From Alectoria sarmentosa (taxonomy: Eukaryota > Ascomycota > Lecanoromycetes > Lecanorales > Parmeliaceae), in NCBI GenBank assembly GCA_009733775.1, contig WOGZ01000066.1:60906-124905 (forward strand): a stretch of DNA of 64,000 bases, read 5' to 3'. The translations under genes and the position numbers were made by a program. The notes beneath the pieces were generated by a model that was not told where the DNA came from, made no database searches, and saw nothing but the letters and a program-made list of their open reading frames with translations. Position 1 is the stretch's first letter; every line of letters begins with the position of its first letter. This document shows, piece after piece, positions 11,416 to 23,391 of this stretch.

Positions 11416-12112
11416 TACCCGGTATCAAGAGGAGGAAACAGGACTCAGTGAGTATTGACCAAACAAATAATAAGGAGCTTCCTTCTGTTACTCTCCGCAA
11501 CAGCAATCACTGATGATGAAATGAGTATCATCGCCACAGGAGAGAATGAGATATGGCCGAGATGTGATGCAAGGTTGGGGTCTGTGCCCAATCATACTTG
11601 GCACAACTTATCACAACATTCATGTAATACGCGGGCTTGCATGTTCTTAGAGAGAAGATACCCAACCGAATGATCGTTTTACAATGCAATACTACCCACA
11701 ACCCGTGTTTGCTACTCGAGATGATTTAGGATGATTGTGAATTAAAACGTCTGTATCTGTAGCATCATGGAATTTATATGATCCCAGGTTGTCAGATCGA
11801 GCCCCACAACCAATGACCAAATAGACGAGTCTATTTCCAACTCCAAAGTAGACAATTCCGTCGATCCAATGGCACAGCATCTGTGCAGCTCAATTGATTC
11901 TCTATGGCAAGGCATGACGACATGCAAAACAAAACCGCTTGCAACGAAACACTCTCTAGCTCTAGCTAGCTCTATGTTAGGGTATGGGTCTATATCTAGA
12001 GCTATTAGCAAGTACGCCATCGCTCAAGATGCATCAGCACGGCACATTAAATCCCCACCCCCTCACCACCGTCTCCTTCAAACCGTCAATCGCTCTCAAG
12101 CACGGGTCTCTT
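11416..12112. other. Intergenic between convergent genes
   Basis: Nothing recognised; 3' flanks of the F-box gene (+) and of cytochrome c peroxidase (-). The short frames here have no family resemblance. Confidence 0.45.
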
Positions 12113-13351
12113 TTACGCACTCAACGTCTTCAACGTCATGCGATCCTCCTCCTTGCTCTGAAACGGCACCCCGAGCTCCAACAATTTGACAAACACGTCG
12201 CTGAATTCCTTGAAGAAGACCCCGTCGTCCTTTGCGTACCTCTCCACATGCTTCTTGAAGCTCGCATCTTTGACAAGGGCCATATCGGTCGGCAGCATCA
12301 TGAGCGTCTTGCTCCCCGCATCCTCGTACTGCTTCGGTCCGTTCCACTTCTTCCAGTTCCATTTCTCTCCGAGGAGGAGGCGGAAATAATCATTCGAGAC
12401 GACAGTCGGGGAGAACGACCAGGGTCCATCGAAGCCAGAGCGGTCCGTGTGGCAGCGACCTAGAGCGTGGGCCCCGGACAAGGCGACGATTTCGCGGTCG
12501 TCGAAACCCATGCGGCCGAAGATGGCGCGGAGATGGGTTTGTTCTTTGGCGCCGTCTGGGAGGCGACCGTCGGGTGTACACATGGAGACGTCGCGATCTG
12601 TGCGGCCTGGGCGCCAGGGGACGGATGGGCCTTGCATTTCTTGGATGGCGCAGACGCCGGCGAGGGTCCAGAGGTCGGAGTAGGTGATCCAGGAGTATTT
12701 TTCTGGAAATATGTTTAATAACGAAGGGGTTTGGAGAGGGTTTATGATGTACCTTTGACTGGCTCGAGGAAGTCACGGGCTGCTTTCAAGCCAGCGTTGG
12801 CTCCGTGGTCACCTTCGGGGGCGAAGCGCATTGTGGCGCCGTTTGAGCCGCCGGTGTTGGTTTGTTTATCGTAGCTGAGGTTGCTCGTCAGCATTTGGGT
12901 CTAGGATTGGAGAGGTACTCAAGACTTACGTTCCACTGCAATGCCATGCCAATCGAACAATCACTGGCCCGTAACTACCATCATCATAATCATCTTTCTC
13001 CTCCAGCAATTTGGCAACCTCATTGTACACCTGCTGATAGTCCTCCTTCTTCGGTGTGAACACTCCTCTTGATTCTCCCGAGCTGCCTTTTTTCATATCT
13101 GTGACGCCGCCATTGTTGAGGTACAAGTAGCAGGCGCCACCAGCTGCCGCGATGGCAGCAAAAGTTGCATAGTAGCCGATTCCTGAGGATTTGGCTTCAT
13201 TACCGGAGGCATAGCCGCGGCGGGAGGAGGATTGGAATGTCTTGCGTTGGAGGGAGAGGTGGGCGTCGTGGGTGGCGGTGAGTCGGAGGGTGGAGTTGAT
13301 AGGCGCAGTGCGAGCTGTCAAACGCGTGAGGGTTCGGGCTGTTGCTGCCAT
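12113..13351 (-). CDS. ccp1: Cytochrome c peroxidase, mitochondrial (377 aa)
   Basis: Exons 13351-12930, 12874-12753 and 12702-12113, introns of 55 and 50 bp. A class I haem peroxidase that reduces hydrogen peroxide with electrons from cytochrome c in the intermembrane space. Residues 1-50 form a basic, Ser/Arg/Thr-rich presequence, followed by one membrane segment near 60-80 (YYATFAAIAAAGGACYLYL), as expected for a bipartite import signal. The distal pocket is VRLAWHCSGT (Arg133, Trp136, His137); the proximal site is LSGAHALGRCH; the radical-forming Trp is the one in GPWSF. EMQGPSVPWRPGR and the family length agree. All key residues are present, so the gene looks intact. Its neighbours are unrelated. 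Confidence 0.95.
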
Positions 13352-13832
13352 GACGGAGAGACAGCAGCAACTGATGGGGGCAGGCAGAGTTCAGCGATGT
13401 GTTGATGGAGGAAAAGAAATGTAGTCGAGTATTAGAAAAGACGTGGTAATGAAGCGAAGATATACCCAGTGCCAGTGGAGCAGCTGTAAAGCTGTCGGCG
13501 GCTGTAAAATATAAGTAGTTAGTAGATAATCTCATTAATCTGTGACCCATGTTGCCTCGGCCCTGGGAATGATTGGAAGGCGGCCGATGGAGGACCCACT
13601 TGTCGACTTATCTTGCCATCGGTATCAGCAATTGCCGATCTGAGTCAGCATGTAGGTATTTTCTCTAGTGTTACTGCTTGCTTCACTTCCTTTATAGAAA
13701 GAAGAATTGTCCTGTGGTTCTGGCAGCTTCACCACCTTCTCTCATCCATGCTCCATACTCATTCCCCATTGCTGTCTCCACTTGCTGTTGCATTATTCAC
13801 CAAGATAACCGTCAATCAGCATACTTTTGGCC
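13352..13832. other. Intergenic, upstream of cytochrome c peroxidase
   Basis: No gene recognised. It carries the 5' flank of the minus-strand peroxidase gene. Confidence 0.4.
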
Positions 13833-14522
13833 ATGGTTCCCGTCAGCCCGTCAGGTTCTGCACTTATGCACTTATGCAGGGTCCCAGGGACAGACTACAT
13901 AGATCAATGCAAGGATCCTAGTCAGATCTCTTTGCCTTTCCTGTCCAACATTTTCCGCCCATCTACCTCTCCAACCATTGAGTCCTGGATCTCCAATACG
14001 GAATTTGACCAGAGCCTTTCCCTTGGCGGTCTCCGGATTGGTAATGGCGACTCCATAGTTCAGGGTAGAAATCGAAGCCAGTTCCCATTCCTTCAGCTCC
14101 CTCTCCAACTCCGCAAACACATCTGAAATGACACTATGGTTTCGTCAACACATGCTACGAGACAGAAGCCGGAAGACTTGGCCATTCTGCACAATTGCCG
14201 CCAAATATACGTCGAAGTCTGGCAGATCTATCATGAGTTCAATGAATGTATTGTTAAGGGGATTACTGACAATCTCAAGTGGCTGCGCTTGACTGGCAAT
14301 GAGCGCAGACAGACACTACGGCACATCAAGCTTACGCCCATCTGGAGCTTCGACAACCAGCTGTTCAATGTGCTTTTCCATGCAGTAGGGTCTGCCTGAC
14401 GATCGACCTTTCTGGAGGTTAACTTGGATTTCGGCGAATCGGCCTCCTTGATTACGAGATCATGCAGAATTTACATGGAATTCCGAATGCGGCAATTGAG
14501 GAGTCACGAGAAAGTTCCCTGA
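13833..14522 (+). pseudogene. Dead gene of the fungal LPxELRxxIY family
   Basis: A single frame runs from an ATG at 13833 to TGA 14520-14522, broken by TGA at 14124-14126 and again at 14397-14399. It shows the family hallmark FLQLPLQLRKHI, and after the first stop the block LAILHNCRQIYVEVWQIYHEF followed by LKWLRLTGNERRQTLRHIKL, typical of fungal proteins that begin with an F-box-like LPPELRNxIY motif. Because sense resemblance continues in one frame across both stops, nonsense mutation is the simplest reading. A second TGA followed by CGA would fit C-to-T change, but this is inference. Confidence 0.55.
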
Positions 14523-15965
14523 ATCATAGGACCCGAAATCAATCAGTACTCTGGAACAGCTGGGCCGAAGCACTGGAAAGTTTTATGCACCAGTTGACGT
14601 ACGCACATCCGCATGTCTGCGAGTCTCATCATGATACGACAAGAACCGGGTTCAAACTTTTCTGTACACATCCAACTCTGCTACTGTGGTTCCATTGATA
14701 TAGTGGACGGTTGCAAAGGAAAAATACTCTTTTGCAGGACATTATAGAAATAGTGGTACCGTGTTTGAGAGCCTTGTGGTGTTGGAAACTTGACTGCGGA
14801 CATCTCGCTCCTACCTTGTCAAAGGCAGCAGCTCACTCTAGCGTGTGAACTGGATCCATGCATTTTAATCCAGATGGTTACGGGACAAGGACCACTTCAC
14901 ATATGCCTGTCCAGCTGATTGCAAGCACTTGATGGTGGTCAGACGTGGAACAGCGAGTCGACCATTCATTTTGATGTAAAGGGTTTGAAAGGTGACTACA
15001 GATTGCTTCCTTTGCTTCGCAAAGGGAACATGAAAGGAGGATGGGGTTTGAGAATGATGGAAAAAATGAACAAGAAAATGACCTCAGCTGAGGTTATTGA
15101 GTAGCTTCCACAGAAAAATCCTCTTCATCGTGCTTATAGCTTTTTTTATGATACAAACCAGATTTGATAGGTCACACTTCTCTTAAGGACGTGATACATT
15201 TACACCCAACACTAACAACCCCCCTCCAAATTAAGCTAGGTTCAAACATCCGGGCACATTTGGGGTACAAATTCGGGATGCAGTCTCCAGGCTTGTTGGG
15301 CTGGGCGCAGTTTCGGCTGCTCCAAAGCCCGTGTGTGTATCTTGCTACCCGCAGAGTGCGTCGCTTGTGAATAGGATCCTGCCTCCCTTCGAGGGACCCC
15401 TCCTGTACTCACTCGCTTCGACCCTCTCTCTCGGCGCGTTTGATCTTCAAAACGACCGGTCCTCGGGGGCTAATGGTGAAGTGAATCGTGAACAGGCGTT
15501 GAGCAAAGGGGTCGATCGGTCATGTGGGTGGGAAAGTGCCCGTGAAAATGCAATCAACATGTATTGTGAGTCTAGAGATGAAACAAAAAGCCATCACACC
15601 AGCGTCTTTGGGAATTGAAGCTAATATGATTGAGATGATACCCCGACTACAGGGCTCACACCCATCGTCCTCAGAAGTTTTGCGCTAATCCGATTTCAGT
15701 GGATGATAATGAGTCGATTTGAGGGGTGTCAACACATCCAAAACAACTGTTCATGTGTCGGTTCCGTTTCTTATGTGTTGGTATTTCCGAGGATACTTTA
15801 GTGAATAACACCACTAGCTCCCGTTTCGGTAAACACCCACTCCAAAAACCAAACAATCGATCAACACATTCCCAGGCAAATTGATTAGATATAACTTCAT
15901 CAACTCCTTTTGTTTTGCAAGTACCGTACTAGCCTTTCCGCAGTCTTCGTATTACGGGAGACAAC
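14523..15965. other. Intergenic, no intact gene
   Basis: Short frames only (for example 15331-15618 +) without recognisable motifs. Sequence up to about 14690 may still hold eroded tail of the dead gene. No repeat or RNA gene recognised. Confidence 0.4.
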
Positions 15966-16694
15966 ATGATGGGTGTGGCATTGAGCACGGCATCAAACCA
16001 TCACACTTCAGCCAAATGGGGGACGTCTCCCGAAGAACCCTTCCACTTCGCCAACCTCCCAGCCGAAATCCGTAACCAAATCTATCGCTGCATCCTCATC
16101 CAACGCACCCAGCCCGTCAAACTCGTGAAATGTCTAGGGGGACCAACTATCAACGACCTGGCCATCATCTTCACCAACCGCCTCATCTACTCCGAAGCCA
16201 TGCCCATTTTCCTCTCCGGAAACGCCTTCTCAATAATCGGCCGACGCAAGGAGCACACCTGGCTGCGCCGAATGCGCCCCGAGGGACGCAGCGAGCTCCG
16301 CAATATCACGCTTGAAGTCCGCGAGCACGGGTGCAACCATGACTTCAGCGTTTACAACGCGTTGTCAATGTGCCCGCGGGTGCATCTAACGCTCAAAGTG
16401 CGTCCCGGTCGTTTGGTCGAGGTGGCGCGGAACTACAATCTGCGGAATATGCATGGATTCGCGGGAGTGACATCGGATGCGCTGCCCAAGGAAGCGAATC
16501 TCTGTTCAATTCATCAACGAACAGGTATGGTCGGCTGGGAGGTGGCGTGGAAGCGGGATCGTTATGAGCTTTTGCTGCAACAATTTCAAGCGCCATGCGT
16601 GGGCAAGTGCAGGGCGCACAAGGGGCGAGGAGGGACGCACACGCAGGCTACTATCCATATCTCCTTTGATCAAGCCTGTTATTACTGTTGCTAG
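15966..16694 (+). CDS. LPxEIRNxIY-motif hypothetical protein (242 aa)
   Basis: ATG at 15966 to TAG at 16692-16694, single exon. Near residue 32 it has FANLPAEIRNQIYRCIL, the F-box-like motif that opens many lineage-expanded fungal proteins of unknown role; the following NDLAIIFTNRLIYSEAMPIF corresponds to the usual 'returned to the same old name, all LLxTCRQIYxEA' segment of this family. The C-terminal part has cysteines (CVGKCRAHKG, CYYCC). A GTATGG at 16525 could start an intron that would change the C-terminus. A decayed member lies 1.5 kb upstream. The gene is the last one before the AT-rich island. Function unknown; protein-protein adaptor is only a guess. Confidence 0.6.
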   Translation: MMGVALSTASNHHTSAKWGTSPEEPFHFANLPAEIRNQIYRCILIQRTQPVKLVKCLGGPTINDLAIIFTNRLIYSEAMPIFLSGNAFSIIGRRKEHTWLRRMRPEGRSELRNITLEVREHGCNHDFSVYNALSMCPRVHLTLKVRPGRLVEVARNYNLRNMHGFAGVTSDALPKEANLCSIHQRTGMVGWEVAWKRDRYELLLQQFQAPCVGKCRAHKGRGGTHTQATIHISFDQACYYCC

Positions 16695-17019
16695 AGATCA
16701 GTGGTAGCTTCTACGCGAGAGAAAATCCCTCCTGTGGACCATTAATTCTTGGGTTAAACCCATTCCTTTGCCGTTAGATGTAAGTTTGCATATCCTCAGT
16801 CGATCTTCCTATGTTGTGGGAGGACAAGCAGAGCGGCAACCGAGAATCGATGTCGAAATGAGACATTGGCACAGCGATTTACCCAGAAAGAGTTTCTTGC
16901 TTCAGGTTTGCTGATTCAAAACGCGTGCTTACTCATTTGACAGGTGAAATCAGCCTAGCCTGCTTTAGATTAGCGCTCTGTCTCCACTTCGTCTCCTCCT
17001 CACTCTTGCTTTTGGTTTC
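16695..17019. other. Unique flank left of the AT-rich island
   Basis: Normal base composition, no gene seen. It ends with AGAC (17020-17023), the proposed target-site duplication. Confidence 0.5.
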
Positions 17020-17023
17020 AGAC

Positions 17024-17328
17024 TGTTGATAATATGGTTCAACTAGCTGAGAGATTATGCCGGATTGAGTTAAAGCTAGAGCTATTAATCACGTACGTAT
17101 GCAATTGAGTGATATACGATTAATTAATTTATATAGCATAAAAGAAATTTATTTATATGCGAAAAAGCGTAATAGATATTTACCCGCACAATAAAGAATT
17201 ATCTCGAATTTTATATTAATTTATATAACGCATAAAGAAGTTTTCATATTTGTAAACAATTTAAACTTTCGCATATTCACATTTTAATTTAAAATAAATT
17301 AATTACTTTATATTATTATTAAATTATT
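17024..17328 (+). repeat. Left LTR of outer element
   Basis: Aligned base by base with 23392-23697: differences are mostly C/T and G/A. The first 80 or so bases keep C and G (CAACTAGCTGAGAG) where the right copy has T and A; the inner two thirds are fully AT-shifted. It starts with TGTTGATAATATGG. Confidence 0.85.
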
Positions 17329-17864
17329 GAATTTTCAACATTTTTTCTTCATTAATTATTAGAAACACAAAAAGATACGTTTAATAATAAAGGTGTTTTT
17401 TTTGAAAAGTCTTTAATTTAATATATATTTATATAATTTATCGATTAAATAATTAATAAATATTTATAAATCGTTTAAATTATATATATATTTTTTATAA
17501 CAATCGTGTTTACATTTAAATAATTATATATATTCAATAATTATTTACATCGATCGAATAATTTCAATATTAACGATTTGATAAATATATAAATAATTAT
17601 TTTATTAATTAAAATATAACTAATAATTATAATCTTATTTTCGATTAATTATTTAATATAATAATATTAAATATTAATATATTTAATACCTTAATAATAT
17701 TTAAAAAATTTATCAAATTAATATTTTCTTTATTATTATTAAATAATTAAATAAAATCGTTATTATAATTTTTAAAACGAAGTTTTTATAATTATCGTAT
17801 AATTCACATAACGATTTTTTCTTTTTTAATTAAAATTATATATTCGAATTTTAATTGTTAATAT

Positions 17865-18068
17865 TATTAAAATTAATATAAAGTTATATTATATAAATAT
17901 ATTAAATAAAACAATTAAGTGAGAAGAGAATATGTATATAAAAAAAAGACATTTATATAAAAACAAATGTCTTCGTCAAAACACGCTAAGCTCAATCGAA
18001 TAGTGTTAAAGAAATGTGATGTTAAAGAAAAGTTAATTTTATTAAAAATATAAAATACGCTTATAATA
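17865..18068 (+). repeat. Copy A of the inner LTR family
   Basis: Starts TATTAAAATTAATATAAAG as in copy C, contains CACGCTAAGCTCAATCGAATAG, and ends AAAATACGCTTATAATA against AAAATACGCTCGTAACA in copy D. It is more diverged than C and D and stands alone, so a solo LTR or fragment. Confidence 0.5.
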
Positions 18069-18123
18069 AATATAACAATTTTTCGTTATTTGCGATTATA
18101 TTATATATAAACAACATTATTAT

Positions 18124-18283
18124 TGTTACGAGCGTATTTTATATAACATTTTTTTAACATTTTTTTATATCATAATATCGACTATGCCCTATCGAGTTTA
18201 GCGTGATTTTACGACCTATATATAAACTTATTATTTTCGTTATATACACTTATATAATTTTAAACTTTATGCTAATTTTAATA
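18124..18283 (-). repeat. Copy B of the inner LTR family, inverted
   Basis: Begins TGTTACGAGCGTATTTTA, the reverse complement of the end of copies C and D, and runs through GAGTTTAGCGTGATTT and TTATTATTTTCGTTATATAC to the reverse complement of their start. Together with copy C it forms a long imperfect inverted repeat with a spacer of about 160 bp. Confidence 0.6.
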
Positions 18284-18444
18284 ATTATATAAAAAAACGA
18301 ATTTATAAATAAATTTGCGATTTGTTTTATCGTTTGCATAAACTACATTAACGAATTTATATAAATTACTTATATATTAATAACGTAACCTCAATTAAAT
18401 AATCTCTTATATATATTTAAGTATTTAATTAATTATATTTATAT

Positions 18445-18619
18445 TATTAAAATTAATATAAAGTTTAAGATTATATAAGTGTATATAACGAGAATAATAA
18501 GTTTAAAAAACTATATATGAGAAAAAAAGACCTATATATAAGTTTTTAAATCACGTTAAAATCGATAGACTTAATAAAGTTAAGTAAACAATAAAGCTAA
18601 ATAAGATACGCTCGTAACA
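18445..18619 (+). repeat. Copy C: left LTR of inner element
   Basis: Shares GTATATAACGAGAATAATAA, AAATCACGTTA and TACGCTCGTAACA with copy D 4.6 kb away, in the same orientation. Confidence 0.65.
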
Positions 18620-18789
18620 TTATTCTTTTCTTCAAGTAACGATAATCTTTATCGCTATAAATCTTAAGTCTTTCTTATCGATAACGTTAATGAAAATTAT
18701 ATATAATTTTTATATAAAAGAATCGTTATACATATATGCTGAGAAAATCAATCAAAATAAAGAAATTTTGATATTCAAATAATGTCCCT

Positions 18790-19245
18790 TTCTTCGACGA
18801 CGAGAACGACGACGACGACGATAATCTATTTCGAAGATTTAATGAATAACTCGTCGCGAATACGTTATCATAACGTTATAGAGATTCAATTTTGAAGAGA
18901 ATTCATTAAAAACTAAAGAAGTTGTGATTATAAACGCAATCTGATGTTTTGATAATACAATGATCATTCGAGATTTGATATCGCAATCACGAGAAAATTC
19001 ATAAAATGATACGATCTAATTGATTTAGTTGATTTCGAGTCGCAGACGTTAAACTTTATTTGAATATCGCATGTTTATTGAAGTATTTATGTCTTTCTTC
19101 GCAGAAATATCATATGTACGATATCGCGTAAACGTTTTAACGGCGATAGCGAGGTCAATTAACGATATGATATGCGTTCGAATATCGTTTATGCATATAT
19201 CAATAAAAGTGTTATATTTAATAAATCTCAAATAAACGAATAAAT
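18790..19245. repeat. Internal direct repeat, first copy
   Basis: About 455 bp repeated at 20605-21060. Shared landmarks in the same order are TAAACGCAAT, GATATCGCAATCACGAGA, CATAAAATGATAC, TTTCGAGTCGCA and AATAAAAG. The copies differ heavily at C/T and G/A sites. Confidence 0.6.
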
Positions 19246-19623
19246 GAATAATAAATATTTAATTATTCGACTTTATAGTAATAAACGATATTTTGATAAT
19301 CGAATTTAAACACTCGAAACGAGATTTCTAATAATCGAATACTATATTATAGTTAATTGAGAAATTAAGAATTTTATTTAATGTGAAAACGATTAATTTC
19401 TTTTTATTATGAAATTTTTCGTATAAATTTTAAATTAATATAATAAAGAGCATAATTATAATGTATATGATTTTAAATCGAAGTTTATTCAATGAAACAT
19501 AACGCATATATAAATCAGCGACTATAAAATATAACTTTTTATAAAATTTATAAATAAATGATAAAAATGACACTGCTCGATAAATTGATAACGATATTAA
19601 TAATAAAGCTTTTAAAATAATAT

Positions 19624-19712
19624 TCTCAACAGAGATGAATGTTAATAAATTGAATTTATAAGACGATATGCTCTTTGCGGCGAAGGCATTTATTATTGTG
19701 ATATGCGTAAAA
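19624..19712. repeat. Short internal repeat, first copy
   Basis: Shares TCTCAACxxAGAT, GAATTTATAA, ATGCTCTTT and ATATGCGTAA with 22481-22570, in the same order and orientation. Confidence 0.5.
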
Positions 19713-20604
19713 TATTTTATATCTCTTTTTTTGATAACGATATCCGCATTGTTTATAACGCTCTTTTTAAAAATAAAAAGTTGCGTTAATCAAGATTTAT
19801 AAATCGTAATGCTTTTAATAACGAAAATAAATGTCACTGCGGAACGTGTATTAAATTCTATTTTTTTCTTTTTTATAACGATATTTATATCGTTTATAAT
19901 GTTTTTATCAAGAGTAAAAAATTAAATTAAGGCAATTTCGATAGCAATATCGCTCTTACTAAAGAGAAGCTTATAAACATTTTGAAAATAATTATACAAT
20001 GTTTATATCGCGATATTAATTATATAAAATTTGATTTATAAACACGTTTTTATTATAATATAAACGAAGCTTTAAAAAGTTATATTATAAAAATGAATTA
20101 AAGAAATCGATATTTTTTAATATAGACATCGAGGCTTTTTGATGCTTTGATACGAATAATTTTTGAATAGCATTATTCTATAATTTCCGTTCGCTGAGTT
20201 TTAACGAACATCGAGTAAATCGAATAAAGTTTGAATATTTATAAGTGAATTCGATTGTAACGAGGTTTTTAAATTGTGATATAAATGAGATATATGATCA
20301 TGAGATGAAAGTAACGAGACGTTTTTTATATATAAAACGAATAATAATTATAATTAATGTGATATAATATATCGATAACTCAGTTAAAAAGTCGATATGA
20401 AAAATTTCTTAAATTTAATAAAGCAATGTTGAAGAAATCTCTAATAATTCAATATTGTGAAGACGACTTTGAAAAAAAAGAGATAACGACTCTTTATGAA
20501 ATATGATTTCTTTGTAAAATAAATGTAACGATAACACTTTTCGAAGAGATCTCTGAAAATTTAGTATTATGAAAACAAAGAACTTTTCGTGCTCTAGCAA
20601 CGTC

Positions 20605-21060
20605 TTTCTTCGATTACGACGACGACATCGATATTGCAATCGAGTCGTTTTCTGATAATTTCATCGCGAGTCTAATATTATGACATCATAAAGTTTTAAA
20701 AATAAAGAGAATTGATGTAGAAATGAGTAAATGATGATCATAAACGCAATTTGATATTTTGATAATACAATAATTCTTTTTGAATTCGATATCGCAATCA
20801 CGAGATAAATCATAAAATGATACAATTTAATTAATTCAAATAATTTCGAGTCGCAAACATTAAATCTTATTTGAATATCGTATATACTCTGATGTTGATT
20901 TGAATAATCTTTTTTATAAAATGTTATATATATGATATTAAATGAGATTATCAACTGCGATAATAAAATTAATCGATCACATAATATGCTTTTAAACATC
21001 GTATATACATATATTAATAAAAGCGCTATACTTAATAAGCTTGATATGATGTTGCTATTA
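20605..21060. repeat. Internal direct repeat, second copy
   Basis: Partner of 18790-19245, offset about 1.8 kb, same orientation. The minus-strand open frame at 20661-21074 is a by-product of this AT-rich repeat and not supported as a gene. Confidence 0.6.
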
Positions 21061-22480
21061 AATAATAAATTCATAAACGATCGTTTTTTGATAACGAAAA
21101 AACGAATTTGAGACGTATCTTTTAAACAGAGAATTAATTCAAATCGTTTAAAAACAACGTGTTCGAGGTTTTATCAAATCGTATACTAATTGATTAATCG
21201 CATGAAATCTTTTTTGTTATTAATGTTAACACATAATAATAACTGAAGATTACGAATTTGAATTAATTTCGCGATCAAATCATATGTTATTTTGACGATA
21301 TTAAGTTTCTCAATTAAATTAAATATTAATAAATTTAATTAATATATAACTTTGCTTTTAACTACGAAACAATTCAAAATCTTTTCAACGTCGATATTTT
21401 TCTAAATCAAAACGAAAAATAATAACGTATTTATCACGATTTTTATATATAACTTCGAATCTTACTAATTGATATTATTTAATAAAAGCATTCGTTTTCT
21501 TTATAACCTCTTTTTTTATATTAAATCGTTAATAAAAATTAACGCGTATTAAATATTTCTTATGCTATAAAAGTGTTTAATCTCGTTCGATGTTCATTAT
21601 CATATATGTCTTTCGTAATCGTTTAATAATGTTATTTTTTAAACATTTTATTAATTAACGTTGTGATTAATTTTCATCATATTTTATAAATTTTATATAA
21701 AATTCGAAAAATAATTATTCGATTTTTTATTTAAAATTGTTAAATATATAATCATTTGTCTTATATAAAATACGCAACGATGTTTTATAAAAATCGTTAA
21801 ATTAATTTAAAACGTTTTGAATAATATTGTAAAAATTTGCAATATAATTTCGACGTCTCGATATTATATGCTCGTTTGCCTTTTTAATAAATCGTGATAT
21901 AACATAATTAATTTAAAACGCGTTAATAAAATAATGATTTTTATTAAAACGAAGTTTGTCTTAAATTCGTAGCTTTTAATTCTCGAATTTAAATCTATTA
22001 TTATTAAAAATAGGCGAATTCGATAACCTAAAACTAAATATAAATTTAAATAACTATTTATATTTAATTAATTAATTAAATCACGACGAAAATAATGAAG
22101 AAAGTCGATATATTTTTATAAAAAATCGATGCGTTTTCAACATTTTAAGATCTCGTAGTGAAGACGAAGAAGAAGATTTAATATTATCAAATCGTTTTTA
22201 ATCTTATAACTTTTCATTCTCCGATTAATTCTTTTGTTATTAAAATTATTAATAAAAATTCTCAACAGAAAAAAAGCGCTGCATATGTGATATGCGTAAT
22301 CATAACAAATTAAGAGACGAATAACGAGTATATAAATCTTCATATATAAAATAAAATTGATTACAATATTTAAATCGTCGTTATAAAAAAACGTATTTTG
22401 ATGTTAATATAAGATTTAATTGAGGAGAATTCATAATGTGTTATATAAAAAATTTCGTGTTTTCGAGTAAAGTGTAAAGT

Positions 22481-22570
22481 TTTCAACGTAGATAAGTATT
22501 ATCAAATCGAATTTATAAAACATTATGCTCTTTATAGCGAAGATAAATGTTATTATAATATGCGTAATAA
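22481..22570. repeat. Short internal repeat, second copy
   Basis: Partner of 19624-19712, 2.86 kb away. Confidence 0.5.
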
Positions 22571-23048
22571 TTATAATGTTGAGATTTTGATAAAGATTTC
22601 ATTATTTAAATGTTGAAAATGTGTTTTATTATAAAGACGATAACGAAATCATTTTTTAACCGTTTAACTCGTTATAAAAAATATAAATATTTCGTATATT
22701 AATCTTTCGAATAAATGTGATTTGATAAAATGATCAATTATGTGATTATAAAGAAATTTCGAAGCGAAACAAAATGAGTTGGAGAGCGAAGCGGAGAACG
22801 ACTTTTTTAAAACAATTTAAAACATCCGTTTCTTATTCGTTTGAGATGCTGTTGAAAATCTAAATAATGTGATATATATTCTTTCGAACGATGTAAATTA
22901 CGATGTAGGTATTTTTTGAATGTGAAATATTTGTATAATAAAAAGACTTAACGTATTCTTTATCAGGCTCGATCGTTTGTTTCGAGTAAGTAAAAAACTC
23001 GTTAATTTTCTTCATCGAAGAGAGGTATATAAAGGAGACTTATTATAA

Positions 23049-23240
23049 TGTTAAAATCAGCATAAAGTTTAAAATCATATAAATGTATATAACGAGAATA
23101 ATAAGTTTAAAGAATTATGTATAAAAAAGAGAGATTTATATATAGGTCTCTAAATCACGTTAGGGTCGATAAATTCGATAGAATTAAGTAAATAATAGAG
23201 CTAAGTAAATAGTAAAGCTAAGTAAAATACGCTCGTAACA
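23049..23240 (+). repeat. Copy D: right LTR of inner element
   Basis: The best-preserved member, with TGTTAAAATCAGCATAAAG at the start and AAAATACGCTCGTAACA at the end; keeps several C/G (GGTCTC, GGGTCGA) lost in copy C. Confidence 0.7.
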
Positions 23241-23391
23241 TATATAACGAATAATTAAATCACAATAAAATAAATTAAACTTTTTTATAATAAAGACTAA
23301 ATTAAATCGTGTTTCAATCATTAAAAATATAAAACTTTTTATTCGTTATTAATATCATCTTTAATTAATTTATTTTTCTTTCGATTAAGCG

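Larger units (their letters stand above)
18445..23240 (+). mobile_element. Nested RIP-degraded LTR element (inner, 4.8 kb)
   Basis: Two direct copies of a 175-192-bp unit lie at 18445-18619 and 23049-23240. The right copy starts TGTTA and ends TAACA; the left ends GCTCGTAACA. Both are flanked by TATAT (18440-18444, 23241-23245), which fits a 5-bp target duplication but is weak evidence in such AT-rich sequence. The interior holds internal direct repeats and no readable protein domain. Its insertion inside the outer element means it arrived later. Confidence 0.65.

Noticed and set aside
20661..21074. A 137-codon open frame on the minus strand in the AT-rich island
   Set aside because: Composition is almost pure Ile/Leu/Ser/Tyr/Phe from AT-rich codons, it lies in an internal repeat, and the sister copy at 19049-19231 is broken.
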